Source: Clostridiales bacterium
GTDB lineage: Bacteria > Bacillota > Clostridia > Christensenellales > Pumilibacteraceae
Length of the DNA: 64,000 nt
Direction of reading: 5' to 3'
NCBI GenBank assembly: GCA_029055565.1
Contig: JAIDCZ010000007.1
Coordinates: forward strand, 1 to 64,000
Below the pieces are notes generated by a model. The model did not search any database and was not told the DNA's origin. It saw only the letters and a program-made list of their open reading frames with translations. Below, piece after piece: positions 9,798-19,056 of this stretch. Position 1 is the stretch's first letter. Each line of letters begins with the position of its first letter. Position numbers and translations under genes: made by a program.

Positions 9798-11002
9798 AAA
9801 TCGCGGTAATAGGCGGTGGCGCGGCGGGATTGATGGCCGCCGGCAGTGCAAAAGGCTGTTCCGTTACCGTATTCGACCATATGGAAAAGGTCGGAAAAAA
9901 GATATATATTACCGGCAAGGGTAGGTGCAATTTTACAAACGTTTGCGACAACCAAACGTTTTTGCAAAACGTGGTAACAAATTCTCCATTTTTGCGTTCT
10001 GCAATTTCCAAGTTCACGCCGTATGACGCCATCGATTTGCTGGAAAATAACGGTTGCAAAACCAAGGTCGAGCGCGGTAGACGCGCTTTTCCGCAGTCTG
10101 ACAAAGCGAGCGACGTAATTAAGGCGCTAAGTCGGTACGCCGAAAACAACGGTGCCGTAATCAAACTGAACGCTAAAGTGAAAGATATAGTCCGCACGGA
10201 CGACGGTTATACCGTGATAAGCGCGAACGGCGAGGAGCGTTTCGATCGAATAGTATTGTGTACCGGCGGAATGAGCTATCCGCAGACCGGTTCGGACGGC
10301 AGTGCGTATGCGATTGTTAAGCGTTTGGGGCATAACGTAATTGCGCCCATGCCGTCGCTTGTGGCGTTGCTTACAAAGGAGGATCTGTCCGCAGCCGAAG
10401 GCCTTACACTGAAAAACGTAAGCGTACGCACGCAAAGCGTAAAGCCGATATTCGGTGACTTGATGATTACCGGTGGCGGCATATCGGGGCCTATTGCGCT
10501 TACGCTGTCGGCGTACGTTGCTCGGGATAAATTTCCGTACCGAATTTATATAGATTTTAAGCCGGCGCTTACGCATGAGGAGCTTGACGCGCGGTTGTTG
10601 CGCGACTTTGGTACTCAACTAAATAAACAATTTAAAAATGCACTCGATTTACTCTTGCCAAAATCGGTAATTCCGTTTATAATAGAAAAGTCGGGAGTTG
10701 ACGGTAGCTTGCCGGTCAATTCCGTAACAAAAAAACAGCGCGCTCGCATCGTCGAGGTAATTAAGTCGTTCGAGCTTACGATTATCGGCAACGAGGGGTT
10801 CAATCGCGCGGTTGTCACTAACGGCGGCGTGGACGTTAAGGAAGTCAATCCAAAGACTATGGAGTCGCGTATATCGCGCGGGCTGTACTTTGGCGGCGAA
10901 GTCTTGAACGTGGACGCGCTTACCGGCGGATATAATTTTCACATTGCGCTTGCTACCGGTTACGTTGCGGGTGTAAGCGTTGCGGAAGAGGATAATGGGT
11001 AA
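9794..11002 (+). CDS. NAD(P)/FAD-dependent oxidoreductase, HI0933 family
   Basis: GGGAAGLMAAGSA dinucleotide fold; GKGRCNFTNV; C-terminal GLYFGGEVLNVDALTGGYNFHIALATGYVAG. Confidence 0.93.
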   Translation: MKIAVIGGGAAGLMAAGSAKGCSVTVFDHMEKVGKKIYITGKGRCNFTNVCDNQTFLQNVVTNSPFLRSAISKFTPYDAIDLLENNGCKTKVERGRRAFPQSDKASDVIKALSRYAENNGAVIKLNAKVKDIVRTDDGYTVISANGEERFDRIVLCTGGMSYPQTGSDGSAYAIVKRLGHNVIAPMPSLVALLTKEDLSAAEGLTLKNVSVRTQSVKPIFGDLMITGGGISGPIALTLSAYVARDKFPYRIYIDFKPALTHEELDARLLRDFGTQLNKQFKNALDLLLPKSVIPFIIEKSGVDGSLPVNSVTKKQRARIVEVIKSFELTIIGNEGFNRAVVTNGGVDVKEVNPKTMESRISRGLYFGGEVLNVDALTGGYNFHIALATGYVAGVSVAEEDNG

Positions 11003-11729
11003 TACGGTTTTAACACGCGGTGCTGCGGCGTCGCAAAACACTAAGAACGGCGTAAAAAAGAGCGCAGATATATATGCGATAGCGCTTGACGGACCGAGCG
11101 GCGCTGGCAAAAGCACCGTAGCTAAGCTTGTCGCAAAAACGCTGAATATAACGTACCTTGATACCGGTGCGCTTTACCGTACGCTCGGATACGTTTGCCT
11201 TAAAAACGGCGTGAATGTAAACGACGGCGGCGCGGTGGAACAGTGCATAAAGGACGTCGGTGTAAATATAGTTTACCATGACGGTGTGCAATCGGTGATT
11301 GCGGACGGCGAGGACGTTTCCTCCAAAATACGCACGCCCGAGGTATCTATGGCGGCGTCGGCAGTTTCCGCAATACCGTTCGTGCGGCAAAAACTGCTCG
11401 GACTTCAGCGCGGCATTGCAGAGCAAAGCTCTGTCATTTTGGACGGTCGGGATATAGGCACTGTAGTATTGCCTAACGCCGAATATAAATTCTTTTTGAC
11501 GGCGTCGGCAGATGAACGCGCACGGCGTAGGTTTGACGAGCTTACCGCAAAAGGTCAAGCCGTAACGTACGAGGCAGTGCTGAGCGACGTAATAACGCGC
11601 GACCGCAACGATAGCACTCGCGCCATAGCGCCGTTAAAGCGCGCGGCAGACGCGATGGAAATCATGTCCGACGATATGACGGCGCAAGAGGTTGCGGACT
11701 ACATTTGCGCCGCCGTCAACGGAGATTAG
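10995..11729 (+). CDS. cmk: Cytidylate kinase
   Basis: IALDGPSGAGKSTVAKLVAKTLNITYLDTGALYR; DGRDIGTVVLPNAEYKFFLTAS; ~27-residue N-terminal extension. Confidence 0.93.
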   Translation: MGNTVLTRGAAASQNTKNGVKKSADIYAIALDGPSGAGKSTVAKLVAKTLNITYLDTGALYRTLGYVCLKNGVNVNDGGAVEQCIKDVGVNIVYHDGVQSVIADGEDVSSKIRTPEVSMAASAVSAIPFVRQKLLGLQRGIAEQSSVILDGRDIGTVVLPNAEYKFFLTASADERARRRFDELTAKGQAVTYEAVLSDVITRDRNDSTRAIAPLKRAADAMEIMSDDMTAQEVADYICAAVNGD

Positions 11730-11731
11730 TC

Positions 11732-12454
11732 ATGAGAGCTTGGTATTGGTTTTTAAAGATATTATTGACGCCTATAGCGGCGGTATTGTTTCCTCGCAAG
11801 GTTATGAACAAGTATAAGTACAAAAAGTATGAGCGCGGGCAGATAGTAATATCCAACCACTTGTCATGGATGGATATATTGTACGTTTACTTCGGTTTGC
11901 CCGGCGGGCTTAAGCGCGCGTTGTCAAAAAAAGAAAATAAGGGCAATAAAGCGCAGCAATGGTTTATGCAAACGATTGGCGTCGTGTTCGTGGACAGAGA
12001 TAAACCTGAATTGTCGTCAATGCGCACGTGCATCAACGCTCTTAAGGATGGAGATACGCTGGCTATTTGTCCGGAAGGCACGCGCAATCGCGTGAATAGG
12101 GAATTGCAACCGCTACATTCCGGCGCGGCGCTTTTTGCGCTAAAGGGCAATGCGCAAGTAATACCGTACGTGATACACCACAAAGGCAAGATGTTTCGCC
12201 GCAACTATTTGGGCGTAGGCGATCCGGTTGATCTATCCGATTTGTACGGCAAGCGCACCGACGAGGCTACTTTGCAAGAGGCTACAGAGCGGTTTCGTAT
12301 AGCTATGCAAAACACGCTTGACGAGCTTGACGAATGGGTAGCGCAAAAAGGCTGGAAAAAGCGCAACAAGCAAGTAAAGATAGAGCGGCGCACGCTAAAG
12401 CGCGAGTACAAGGCGGCAAGAAGGGCTTATGCTAAAAGTTCGCATAGCAAGTAA
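11732..12454 (+). CDS. plsC: 1-acyl-sn-glycerol-3-phosphate acyltransferase
   Basis: NHLSWMDILYVYF (HX4D-type motif) and CPEGTRNR motif. Confidence 0.88.
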   Translation: MRAWYWFLKILLTPIAAVLFPRKVMNKYKYKKYERGQIVISNHLSWMDILYVYFGLPGGLKRALSKKENKGNKAQQWFMQTIGVVFVDRDKPELSSMRTCINALKDGDTLAICPEGTRNRVNRELQPLHSGAALFALKGNAQVIPYVIHHKGKMFRRNYLGVGDPVDLSDLYGKRTDEATLQEATERFRIAMQNTLDELDEWVAQKGWKKRNKQVKIERRTLKREYKAARRAYAKSSHSK

Positions 12455-14483
12455 CGCGGGGTTTTGCTTCGGCGTTAAGCGTGCCGTAGACTTTGCGCTT
12501 AATAACGGCTATGGTGGCGAGCAGTACATGCTCGGCGACGTTACGCATAACAAGGTGGTTATAGATAATCTGCGCGCGCGCGGACTGAAAACAGTCGAGT
12601 CGGTGGACGAGCTACCGAACGGCGACGAAAGCGGGTGCGTTATTATTCGTTCGCACGGCGCAGACAAGGCTACTTACGATAAAATTGCTCAAAAGGGCTA
12701 TCATGTCGTTGACGCCACATGTCCGTTCGTAGCCAAGATACACGATATAGTAAGTAAACGTTACGCCGACGGATATCATATAGTGATTATAGGCGAGGCG
12801 GCGCATCCGGAGGTTATTGCAACCGCCGGTTGGTGCGATAATACGGCTACGGTGATAGACTTTGACAGCGACTTAAGCGTTCTTAGTTCGTACGATAAGC
12901 TGTGTATTGTGTGTCAAACTACGTTCGACGAACAAAAATATAAAAAACTATGTGAAAAAATAAACAAAATTCAATTAAAAACAGTTGAAATTTTCGACAC
13001 GATTTGCTATACTACATATGAACGTCAAAAGGAGGCGGTTTTACTTGCAAAAAACTGCGACTCGATTTTGGTCGTAGGGGATCGCGCCAGCTCCAATACA
13101 AACAAGCTTTTCGACTTGTGCTCGGACGTAAATCCCGATACGCATTTTATCCAATCCGTTGACGAACTCAAAAATATTAAATTTCCCCGTAGCGGCGTGA
13201 TAGGTATCGTCGCCGGGGCATCGACTCCGACCGAGTCGATTATGGAGGTAAAGACTTACATGGGTCAAGAATTCGGTGAAGCGAGTAACGAAGAATTTCT
13301 CGAAGCCATCAACAAAGGAGCCGTTGCTATACGCGAGGGCAAAGCAATTACCGGTACCGTTCTTTCCGCTAATGCGGACGGTATTCGCGTCAACGTAGGC
13401 GTCAAAAACGACGGCTTTATCGATAAGACGGAAGCCACGGACGACGGTGAGTACAATCCCGAGGATTATCCCGTCGGCATGGAAATTACGGCTATCGTAA
13501 CCAAAAAGCGTGACGACGTCAGCGGTTGCGTATTGCTTTCCAAGCGCCGCGCCGACTTGATGCGCAAAACCGACGAGGCTGTCGACCAAATTCGCAACGG
13601 CGAAACGTTTGAAATGGTCGTCAAAAAGGACATCAAGGGCGGACTTATCGGTGCGCTCGGCACCTATCGCGTGTTTGTTCCCGCGTCTCAGATTCGGCTT
13701 AAATTCGTTCCCGACTTAAAGAAATTCGTCGGCAAAACGCTCAAGCTTCGCGCTCTCGATATAGACGACGCCAATCGCAAGATTGTTGCTTCGCAACGCG
13801 TCATTCTTCAAGAGGAAAAGGAAGAAAAGGACAAGAAAGCCGAAATATTCTGGGAAAACGTTAAACCCGACGTAGTAGTTGCGGGCGAAGTAAAACGCAT
13901 CAGCACCTACGGCGCGTTTGTCAGCGTCGACGGCATAGACTGCTTGGCGCATATCGATCACTTGTCGTATTCGCACATCACTTCGCCGGACGAAGTGCTG
14001 GAAATCGGCAAGACCTATGACTTTTTGGTACTTAAGGCCGACCGCGAAAAACAGCGCGTGTCGCTTGGCTACAGAGAATTGCAGCCTCATCCGTTTGAAA
14101 AGTGCATGGAAAAGCACCCCGTGGGGTCCATACTGCAAGGCAAGATTATAAGCGTGCTTCCTTACGGCGCGTTTGTGGAAATCGAACCGGGCGTAGAGGG
14201 CATGGTACACGTTTCCGAAGCTGCCGCGGCTTACGTTAAGGACATTAACGAGGTCCTTCATTCGGGCGATACTGTTACCGTTAAGGTTCTTGCCTACGAC
14301 GAACAACACCGCAAGACGACGTTGAGTATTCGCGCTTGCCTTGATGAGGAAAAGCCCGCAGCTGCCAAAACAACTAAGCCCGCCAAAAAGCAAGTCGAAG
14401 AAAGCGGCGTTTATACAGACAAAGCAGAGAACACCGTTCTTGCGGATTTGTTGCGCCAAGTCGGTGACGATAAAAACGATTAA
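12429..14483 (+). CDS. ispH: 4-hydroxy-3-methylbut-2-enyl diphosphate reductase fused to S1 RNA-binding domains (IspH-RpsA fusion)
   Basis: N-terminus NAGFCFGVKRAVDFAL, RSHGADKATYDKI, GIVAGASTPTESI; C-terminus S1 repeats (GEVKRISTYGAFVSVDGIDCLAHIDHLSY, GKIISVLPYGAFVEIEPGVEGMVHVSE). Confidence 0.95.
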   Translation: MLKVRIASNAGFCFGVKRAVDFALNNGYGGEQYMLGDVTHNKVVIDNLRARGLKTVESVDELPNGDESGCVIIRSHGADKATYDKIAQKGYHVVDATCPFVAKIHDIVSKRYADGYHIVIIGEAAHPEVIATAGWCDNTATVIDFDSDLSVLSSYDKLCIVCQTTFDEQKYKKLCEKINKIQLKTVEIFDTICYTTYERQKEAVLLAKNCDSILVVGDRASSNTNKLFDLCSDVNPDTHFIQSVDELKNIKFPRSGVIGIVAGASTPTESIMEVKTYMGQEFGEASNEEFLEAINKGAVAIREGKAITGTVLSANADGIRVNVGVKNDGFIDKTEATDDGEYNPEDYPVGMEITAIVTKKRDDVSGCVLLSKRRADLMRKTDEAVDQIRNGETFEMVVKKDIKGGLIGALGTYRVFVPASQIRLKFVPDLKKFVGKTLKLRALDIDDANRKIVASQRVILQEEKEEKDKKAEIFWENVKPDVVVAGEVKRISTYGAFVSVDGIDCLAHIDHLSYSHITSPDEVLEIGKTYDFLVLKADREKQRVSLGYRELQPHPFEKCMEKHPVGSILQGKIISVLPYGAFVEIEPGVEGMVHVSEAAAAYVKDINEVLHSGDTVTVKVLAYDEQHRKTTLSIRACLDEEKPAAAKTTKPAKKQVEESGVYTDKAENTVLADLLRQVGDDKND

Positions 14484-14499
14484 GCTTTGAATATAAATC

Positions 14500-14534
14500 G
14501 CGTGCCAATGCTAATATCGGCGCGCGATTTTTAA
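14500..14534 (+). terminator. Intrinsic terminator after ispH-S1 fusion
   Basis: AAATCGCGTGCC...GGCGCGCGATTTTT hairpin followed by T run. Confidence 0.65.
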
Positions 14535-14593
14535 ATTATTAACTTACTTATTGCTCAAATTAGTTACAGTCAATTACGTGGAGGTCATGATAT

Positions 14594-16108
14594 ATGCCGT
14601 TATATGCTGTTTGTCCGGTTTGCCTCAAAACCATTGAAATCGAGCGTTTGCCCAAGCTGGTGTGTCCGGATTGCGGCGGTCGGTTCGGTTATGCGGAATT
14701 GCAAAACAGACACTTAATAGTGGACGAGCGCACCGAAAAGAAGGAGATTAACGCCGCAAAGGATTACTTTTTGAACGGCGAGTTTACAAGCGCTTTGGAG
14801 CACTTTAACCGTGCTTTGCTTGCAAACGCCAATTCTTACGCCGCTAAATACTTTTCGTTGCTGTGCGACATTTATCTGCACGACGACGCAAAGAATGCAG
14901 ATACTGTGTCGGACAAGCCGTACGACATTATTGCCGCTATAGTGGATATGATTAAGCAGTCGCTTGAGCCGCTTTCGCGTTCCAACGCCGCCGTTGCGGA
15001 CAAGCTGGCGTTCGTTACCGCAATGCTTTCCGAAACCAAAGCTTTGATAGTAGAACGACTTGGCGAGCGCGACGAAATGTTCAAGAACAATATCGGCGAG
15101 TACCGCAAGCAGTCCATATCCGACTTAACCACGTTGCTTGATTTGTTCAAGATAGACCGCGAAAAAATTATGTCGTTCGCGCCGGGCGTCGTCAATGCGC
15201 TTGCCGCGCTCGTGGACTGCGCTATCAAAATTTGCTACAAGGCCGTGCAAACGGTTAAGGTGGGCGACGAAATAATCACGCCCGACGACGGCGATTACAA
15301 AAAGCTTTCGTCGCTTTGCAACGATCTGTGCTTCTTTGGACACTCGTTCAATCCGTACTTCGATACGGCGCCGTATTCGCCGAATTTTACGCAGAACTAC
15401 AATTATAACAAGACCGTGATTAACAAACTGAAGGAGTTTGATAGCAACGATATTAAGATCAGTGCCAAAAAGCACTTGATTGCCGATATCAAGGGTTACG
15501 AAGCATTGCTTGCCGAGTGCGCAAACGCGCTTAGGTTTACGTATCTCAGTTGCTACCGGTCTATGTGCAGTAGGCACGTGGCGCAACACGCCCAGCTTTT
15601 CTACGACGGATTTGAACTGGTTTATAGGCTGTTGTTGCCGCGCGTTGCCGCAGTTGACAAAAAGCAAGTGGAACTTCATGCAGTCAAGTACTTCGATATG
15701 ACCGAAAGATGCGATATGCTTACGCGCTTCCTCGTTGATACCTATGAGATTGACGATACTATAACTACCGGACTTCACGAGTATTACGAAAAGCTGTACG
15801 AAATTGTGTCTACCTACTATTTGCCCGAAATCGACAGACTGGCAAAAGGTAAGGATAACAACAGCTTTGCCAACTATCAGCGTCTTTTGTATGAATGTGC
15901 GTGCAGCTGTGCGCCGGCGCTCAGAAAGTACGTTGACTTTTCGGTCGAAACTGATAAGGTTCGCGTAAAGCTCGTCAAGATTTGTCGCGATGCTACCGAG
16001 GAGTTCTTGCTTCGCTCCGGTATGTCTATAGACGATATAGAGCAATCCAACTTCTTCCGTCCGTTGCTTCAAATTTCCAATGCGCTCGTCGACGAGGAAA
16101 ACGAATAA
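14594..16108 (+). CDS. Uncharacterised protein with N-terminal zinc ribbon and TPR-like helical region
   Basis: CPVCLKTIEIERLPKLVCPDCGGRFGY zinc-ribbon CxxC pairs; AKDYFLNGEFTSALEHFNRALLANANSYAAKY TPR-like; remainder unrecognised. Confidence 0.7.
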   Translation: MPLYAVCPVCLKTIEIERLPKLVCPDCGGRFGYAELQNRHLIVDERTEKKEINAAKDYFLNGEFTSALEHFNRALLANANSYAAKYFSLLCDIYLHDDAKNADTVSDKPYDIIAAIVDMIKQSLEPLSRSNAAVADKLAFVTAMLSETKALIVERLGERDEMFKNNIGEYRKQSISDLTTLLDLFKIDREKIMSFAPGVVNALAALVDCAIKICYKAVQTVKVGDEIITPDDGDYKKLSSLCNDLCFFGHSFNPYFDTAPYSPNFTQNYNYNKTVINKLKEFDSNDIKISAKKHLIADIKGYEALLAECANALRFTYLSCYRSMCSRHVAQHAQLFYDGFELVYRLLLPRVAAVDKKQVELHAVKYFDMTERCDMLTRFLVDTYEIDDTITTGLHEYYEKLYEIVSTYYLPEIDRLAKGKDNNSFANYQRLLYECACSCAPALRKYVDFSVETDKVRVKLVKICRDATEEFLLRSGMSIDDIEQSNFFRPLLQISNALVDEENE

Positions 16109-16140
16109 TCTAATATAAACCGCGCATAAAATCATGACGT

Positions 16141-16926
16141 ATGTTGTTCGACCTGCATAATGATTTCCCTACGCGGTTTTTTCGTGCCGATTATTCGGAG
16201 TATACCGATAAACGTAACGGCACGATTACCGCCGCTATTTGGACGTCACAGTTCGGTGGCGACGCGGTAGATCGCGTAAACGATATTACGGCGCGTTTGT
16301 CGGCAGTGGGGCATACGCCAATTGCCATAGAGGATATAGGCTTTACGGCGAGTAACGAGCTATATAAACGCTTTGACTTTTCCAGATACTTATATTGCTC
16401 GCTTACATGGAATTATAACACCGCTTTTGCCGGCGGTGCGTTGGACGACGGCCGACTGACCGAGCATGGAAAAAGCGTTATACGCGTAATAGAGGACGGA
16501 GGTTGTTATATCGACCTTGCACACCTAAATGAAGCAAGCTTTTACGACGTTCTGGACTGCGCAAAAAACGTGCTGTGTTCGCATACCGGATTTAACGATA
16601 ATCCGCGTTCGCTGGACGATATGCAGATAAAAGCACTTGTCGCGCGGAATGCGGTGATAGGTCTGTGCGTCGTTCAAGCCTTTACCGGCGCGCATTCGGC
16701 AGAGGAGTTTGCCGAAGTTATAGACCGATTCGTGCAAAAGTACGGTTGCGATAGTTTGGCTTTGGGCACCGATTTCAACGGTTCGGACGATATTCCGGAT
16801 GATATTGACGATTACGATAAGCTGTTAAAAGTTCGGAATATTCTTTACGACCGCGGGTACGATAGGCAATTGGTAAATAAGATTTTTTTCGATAACGCAA
16901 ACGATATCTATGCAAATAAAAAGTAG
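16141..16926 (+). CDS. Membrane dipeptidase (renal dipeptidase, peptidase M19 family)
   Basis: LFDLHNDFPTRF, CYIDLAHLNEASFYDVLDCAKNVLCSHTGFNDNPRSL, LALGTDFNGSD. Confidence 0.88.
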   Translation: MLFDLHNDFPTRFFRADYSEYTDKRNGTITAAIWTSQFGGDAVDRVNDITARLSAVGHTPIAIEDIGFTASNELYKRFDFSRYLYCSLTWNYNTAFAGGALDDGRLTEHGKSVIRVIEDGGCYIDLAHLNEASFYDVLDCAKNVLCSHTGFNDNPRSLDDMQIKALVARNAVIGLCVVQAFTGAHSAEEFAEVIDRFVQKYGCDSLALGTDFNGSDDIPDDIDDYDKLLKVRNILYDRGYDRQLVNKIFFDNANDIYANKK

Positions 16927-16947
16927 GCGCAATGCCTACTTTTTTAT
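16917..16947. terminator. Bidirectional intrinsic terminator between convergent genes
   Basis: AAAAAGTAGGC-gcaat-GCCTACTTTTTT. Confidence 0.8.
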
Positions 16948-17432
16948 TACAGTAAATTAACGAATGCGTTGGATATGTGGATTACGAAAAATACGCTTGC
17001 CGTGCCGACGAGAAAGTAGTTTTTGCGCCACAGTCCAATAAACAAGTAGTATAGCGGCGGCATTGCAAATATAAAAACTATCATAACCGCTACCGTTTGT
17101 ATTCCGCAAAAGTACAGTATCCAACCCAAAAAATTGAGTGCAATCAATACTGCAACGACTGAAAAGTGCGCTATTTCGTTTTTTGTTTTTACCGAAAACA
17201 ATTTGTTTTCGCTGTGGACTATCAATACCGTTACAACAACGCAAAGTATGCCGAATATCTTTTCGCAAACGTCCAAGAATACCGAATTTGTCGGCATGTT
17301 CATAATCGGGTTTGCTTGTATGGTAATCATTGGCATAATCATATACGGCAGCTCTTGCAATGCAAACAAGACTAATCCTATCAGCCAAAGACCCAAATAT
17401 TGATTTTTGATTATCTTAACCCACTTGAACAT
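16947..17432 (-). CDS. Hypothetical membrane protein (several TM segments)
   Basis: Long hydrophobic ORF with its own promoter TTGCAT-N17-TATACT immediately upstream. Confidence 0.65.
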   Translation of the reverse strand: MFKWVKIIKNQYLGLWLIGLVLFALQELPYMIMPMITIQANPIMNMPTNSVFLDVCEKIFGILCVVVTVLIVHSENKLFSVKTKNEIAHFSVVAVLIALNFLGWILYFCGIQTVAVMIVFIFAMPPLYYLFIGLWRKNYFLVGTASVFFVIHISNAFVNLL

Positions 17433-17438
17433 AGCATG

Positions 17439-17467
17439 AGTATACCATAATGCTAAAATAAATGCAA
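17439..17467 (-). promoter_or_regulatory. Sigma-A-type promoter, predicted leaderless, for the 161-aa membrane protein
   Basis: On - strand: TTGCAT (17462-17467), 17 nt, TATACT (17439-17444), 6 nt, ATG (17430-17432). Confidence 0.65.
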
Positions 17468-17562
17468 CACGGCAAGCACTAAAACGAATATATGTAGTTT
17501 TGCTTGTTTTATCGGAATTTTAATGTTATAATATTGAAAACTTTTAAATAAGGAGATATACT

Positions 17563-18135
17563 ATGCTAAAAGACTTGGGCGTTAAGCCGTACACCTTTCC
17601 CATGCCGGTGCTTATGATAGCCACTTATAACGAGGACGGAACTGTTGACGTAATGAACATGGCTTGGGGCGGCGTTTGCGCCGAAAATATGGTCGCGCTA
17701 AACATTGACGAGGACCACAAAACTTCGGAAAACATAAAGCGTACCGGTGCGTTTACGTTGAGTATTGCCGACGTAGATCATATAGAGCAAGCGGACTTTT
17801 TCGGTATTGCAACGAGCAACAAAATGGGCGATAAGTTTGAGCGCTCGGGATTGCATGCAATCAAGAGTACGCGCGTCGACGCGCCCATAGTCGAGGAATT
17901 TCCACTTACGCTCGAGTGCAAGGTAGCGGAATGTCAAAACACCGTTTACGGCTTCCGAGTCCTCGGCGAAATATTAAACGTACTTGCAGACGAAAAGGTG
18001 CTCGACGAAAAGGGTAGGGTTAATCCGGAAAAGCTTAACGCCTTCGTGTTCGATCAATTCCAAAGCGGCTACTACGCGGTAGGCGAAAAAGTCGGTCAAG
18101 CGTGGAAGTCCGGCGCAAAACTCATGAAGAAATAA
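17563..18135 (+). CDS. Flavin reductase family protein (FMN-binding split barrel)
   Basis: MPVLMIATYNEDGTVDVMNMAWGGVCAENMVALNI...TSENIKRTGAFTLSIAD. Confidence 0.88.
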   Translation: MLKDLGVKPYTFPMPVLMIATYNEDGTVDVMNMAWGGVCAENMVALNIDEDHKTSENIKRTGAFTLSIADVDHIEQADFFGIATSNKMGDKFERSGLHAIKSTRVDAPIVEEFPLTLECKVAECQNTVYGFRVLGEILNVLADEKVLDEKGRVNPEKLNAFVFDQFQSGYYAVGEKVGQAWKSGAKLMKK

Positions 18136-18154
18136 TAAATATGGTGTGAGGTAT

Positions 18155-18194
18155 AAATAAAATTCCATCGGTTAAGCCGGTGGTATTTTATTTA
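18155..18194 (+). terminator. Intrinsic terminator after the flavin reductase gene
   Basis: AAATAAAATTCCATCGG-ttaag-CCGGTGGTATTTTATTT imperfect hairpin. Confidence 0.6.
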
Positions 18195-18252
18195 CTTTTT
18201 ATTAGGGTTGTTGTATAATAGCGTAAAGATAAACAATAATTTAGGGGACAAT

Positions 18253-18657
18253 ATGTCAATACGCATTGCACAATTAACTGACTTGCATTTTTTGAAACAG
18301 TATGATAAGCATATTTCCGAAAATGAATTGGTAAATGCAATCAATCAGGAACATATACTCATAGCAGAAATAGACGGTAAAAACATTGGTTGGTTACGCT
18401 ATAATTATTTTTGGGATAACACTCCATTTATGAATATGCTATTTATATTGAGCGAATACCGTAGCAAGAAGTATGGAACAAATTTGGTTGTATATTGGGA
18501 GGAACAAATGAAACGGTTAGGTTTTAATACCGTTATGACTTCTACACAAGCAAATGAATACGCGCAGCATTTTTATTACAAACTTGGGTACAATGCTATT
18601 GGCGGTTTTTCGATAGGGAACGATCCGTACGAATTATTGTTGTCAAAAGAAATATAA
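18253..18657 (+). CDS. GNAT family N-acetyltransferase
   Basis: AEIDGKNIGWLRYNYFWDNTPFMNMLFILSEYRSKKYGTNLVVYWEEQMK... with TSTQANEYAQHFYYKLGYNAIG C-terminus. Confidence 0.85.
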   Translation: MSIRIAQLTDLHFLKQYDKHISENELVNAINQEHILIAEIDGKNIGWLRYNYFWDNTPFMNMLFILSEYRSKKYGTNLVVYWEEQMKRLGFNTVMTSTQANEYAQHFYYKLGYNAIGGFSIGNDPYELLLSKEI

Positions 18658-18704
18658 ATTTCAATTTCTATGCTTGAAAGTTCTCAAACTCCGCTAAATA
18701 ACAA

Positions 18705-18753
18705 AATAGCCCGAACGTTCTTTTTGCGACAAAGAAGTTCGAGCTTTTTTTGT
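18705..18753 (+). terminator. Intrinsic terminator after the GNAT gene
   Basis: AGCCCGAACGTTCTTT...AAAGAAGTTCGAGCTTTTTTT. Confidence 0.65.
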
Positions 18754-18756
18754 TGG

Positions 18757-18840
18757 TGCCGCTGACCGGACTTGAACCGGTACGGAGTTTCCTCCACGGG
18801 ATTTTAAGTCCCGAGCGTCTGCCTATTCCACCACAGCGGC
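18757..18840 (-). tRNA. tRNA-Leu (anticodon TAA)
   Basis: Reverse complement GCCGCTGTGGTGGAATAGGCAGACGCTCGGGACTTAAAATCCCGTGG...GGTTCAAGTCCGGTCAGCGGCA; long variable arm; TAA anticodon. Confidence 0.95.
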
Positions 18841-18890
18841 AAGTATTATTTTAACTAAAAACGCACAGACCGTAGTCCATGCGTTTTTGG

Positions 18891-18961
18891 AGGCACCACC
18901 CGGACTTGAACCGGGGGTTAGGGCTTTGCAGGCCCCTGCCTTACCGCTTGGCTATGGTGCC
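18891..18961 (-). tRNA. tRNA-Cys (anticodon GCA)
   Basis: Reverse complement GGCACCATAGCCAAGCGGTAAGGCAGGGGCCTGCAAAGCCC...GGTTCAAGTCCGGGTGGTGCCT; discriminator U. Confidence 0.95.
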
Positions 18962-18980
18962 GTACTGTATTATATGCAAG

Positions 18981-19056
18981 TGGTGGGAACAATAGGACTC
19001 GAACCTATGACCCTCTGCTTGTAAGGCAGATGCTCTCCCAACTGAGCTATGCTCCC
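18981..19056 (-). tRNA. tRNA-Val (anticodon TAC), CCA encoded
   Basis: Reverse complement GGGAGCATAGCTCAGTTGGGAGAGCATCTGCCTTACAAGCAGAGGGTCATAGGTTCGAGTCCTATTGTTCCCACCA. Confidence 0.96.

Noticed and set aside
15125-16135. 336-aa antisense ORF over the zinc-ribbon gene
   Set aside because: The sense frame has a zinc ribbon, a full-length 504-aa frame and a downstream co-directional gene; the antisense frame has no motif.
18757-19056. Genomic island integrated at the tRNA cluster
   Set aside because: No integrase, no att-like duplication of tRNA 3' ends and no phage genes were seen on either side.
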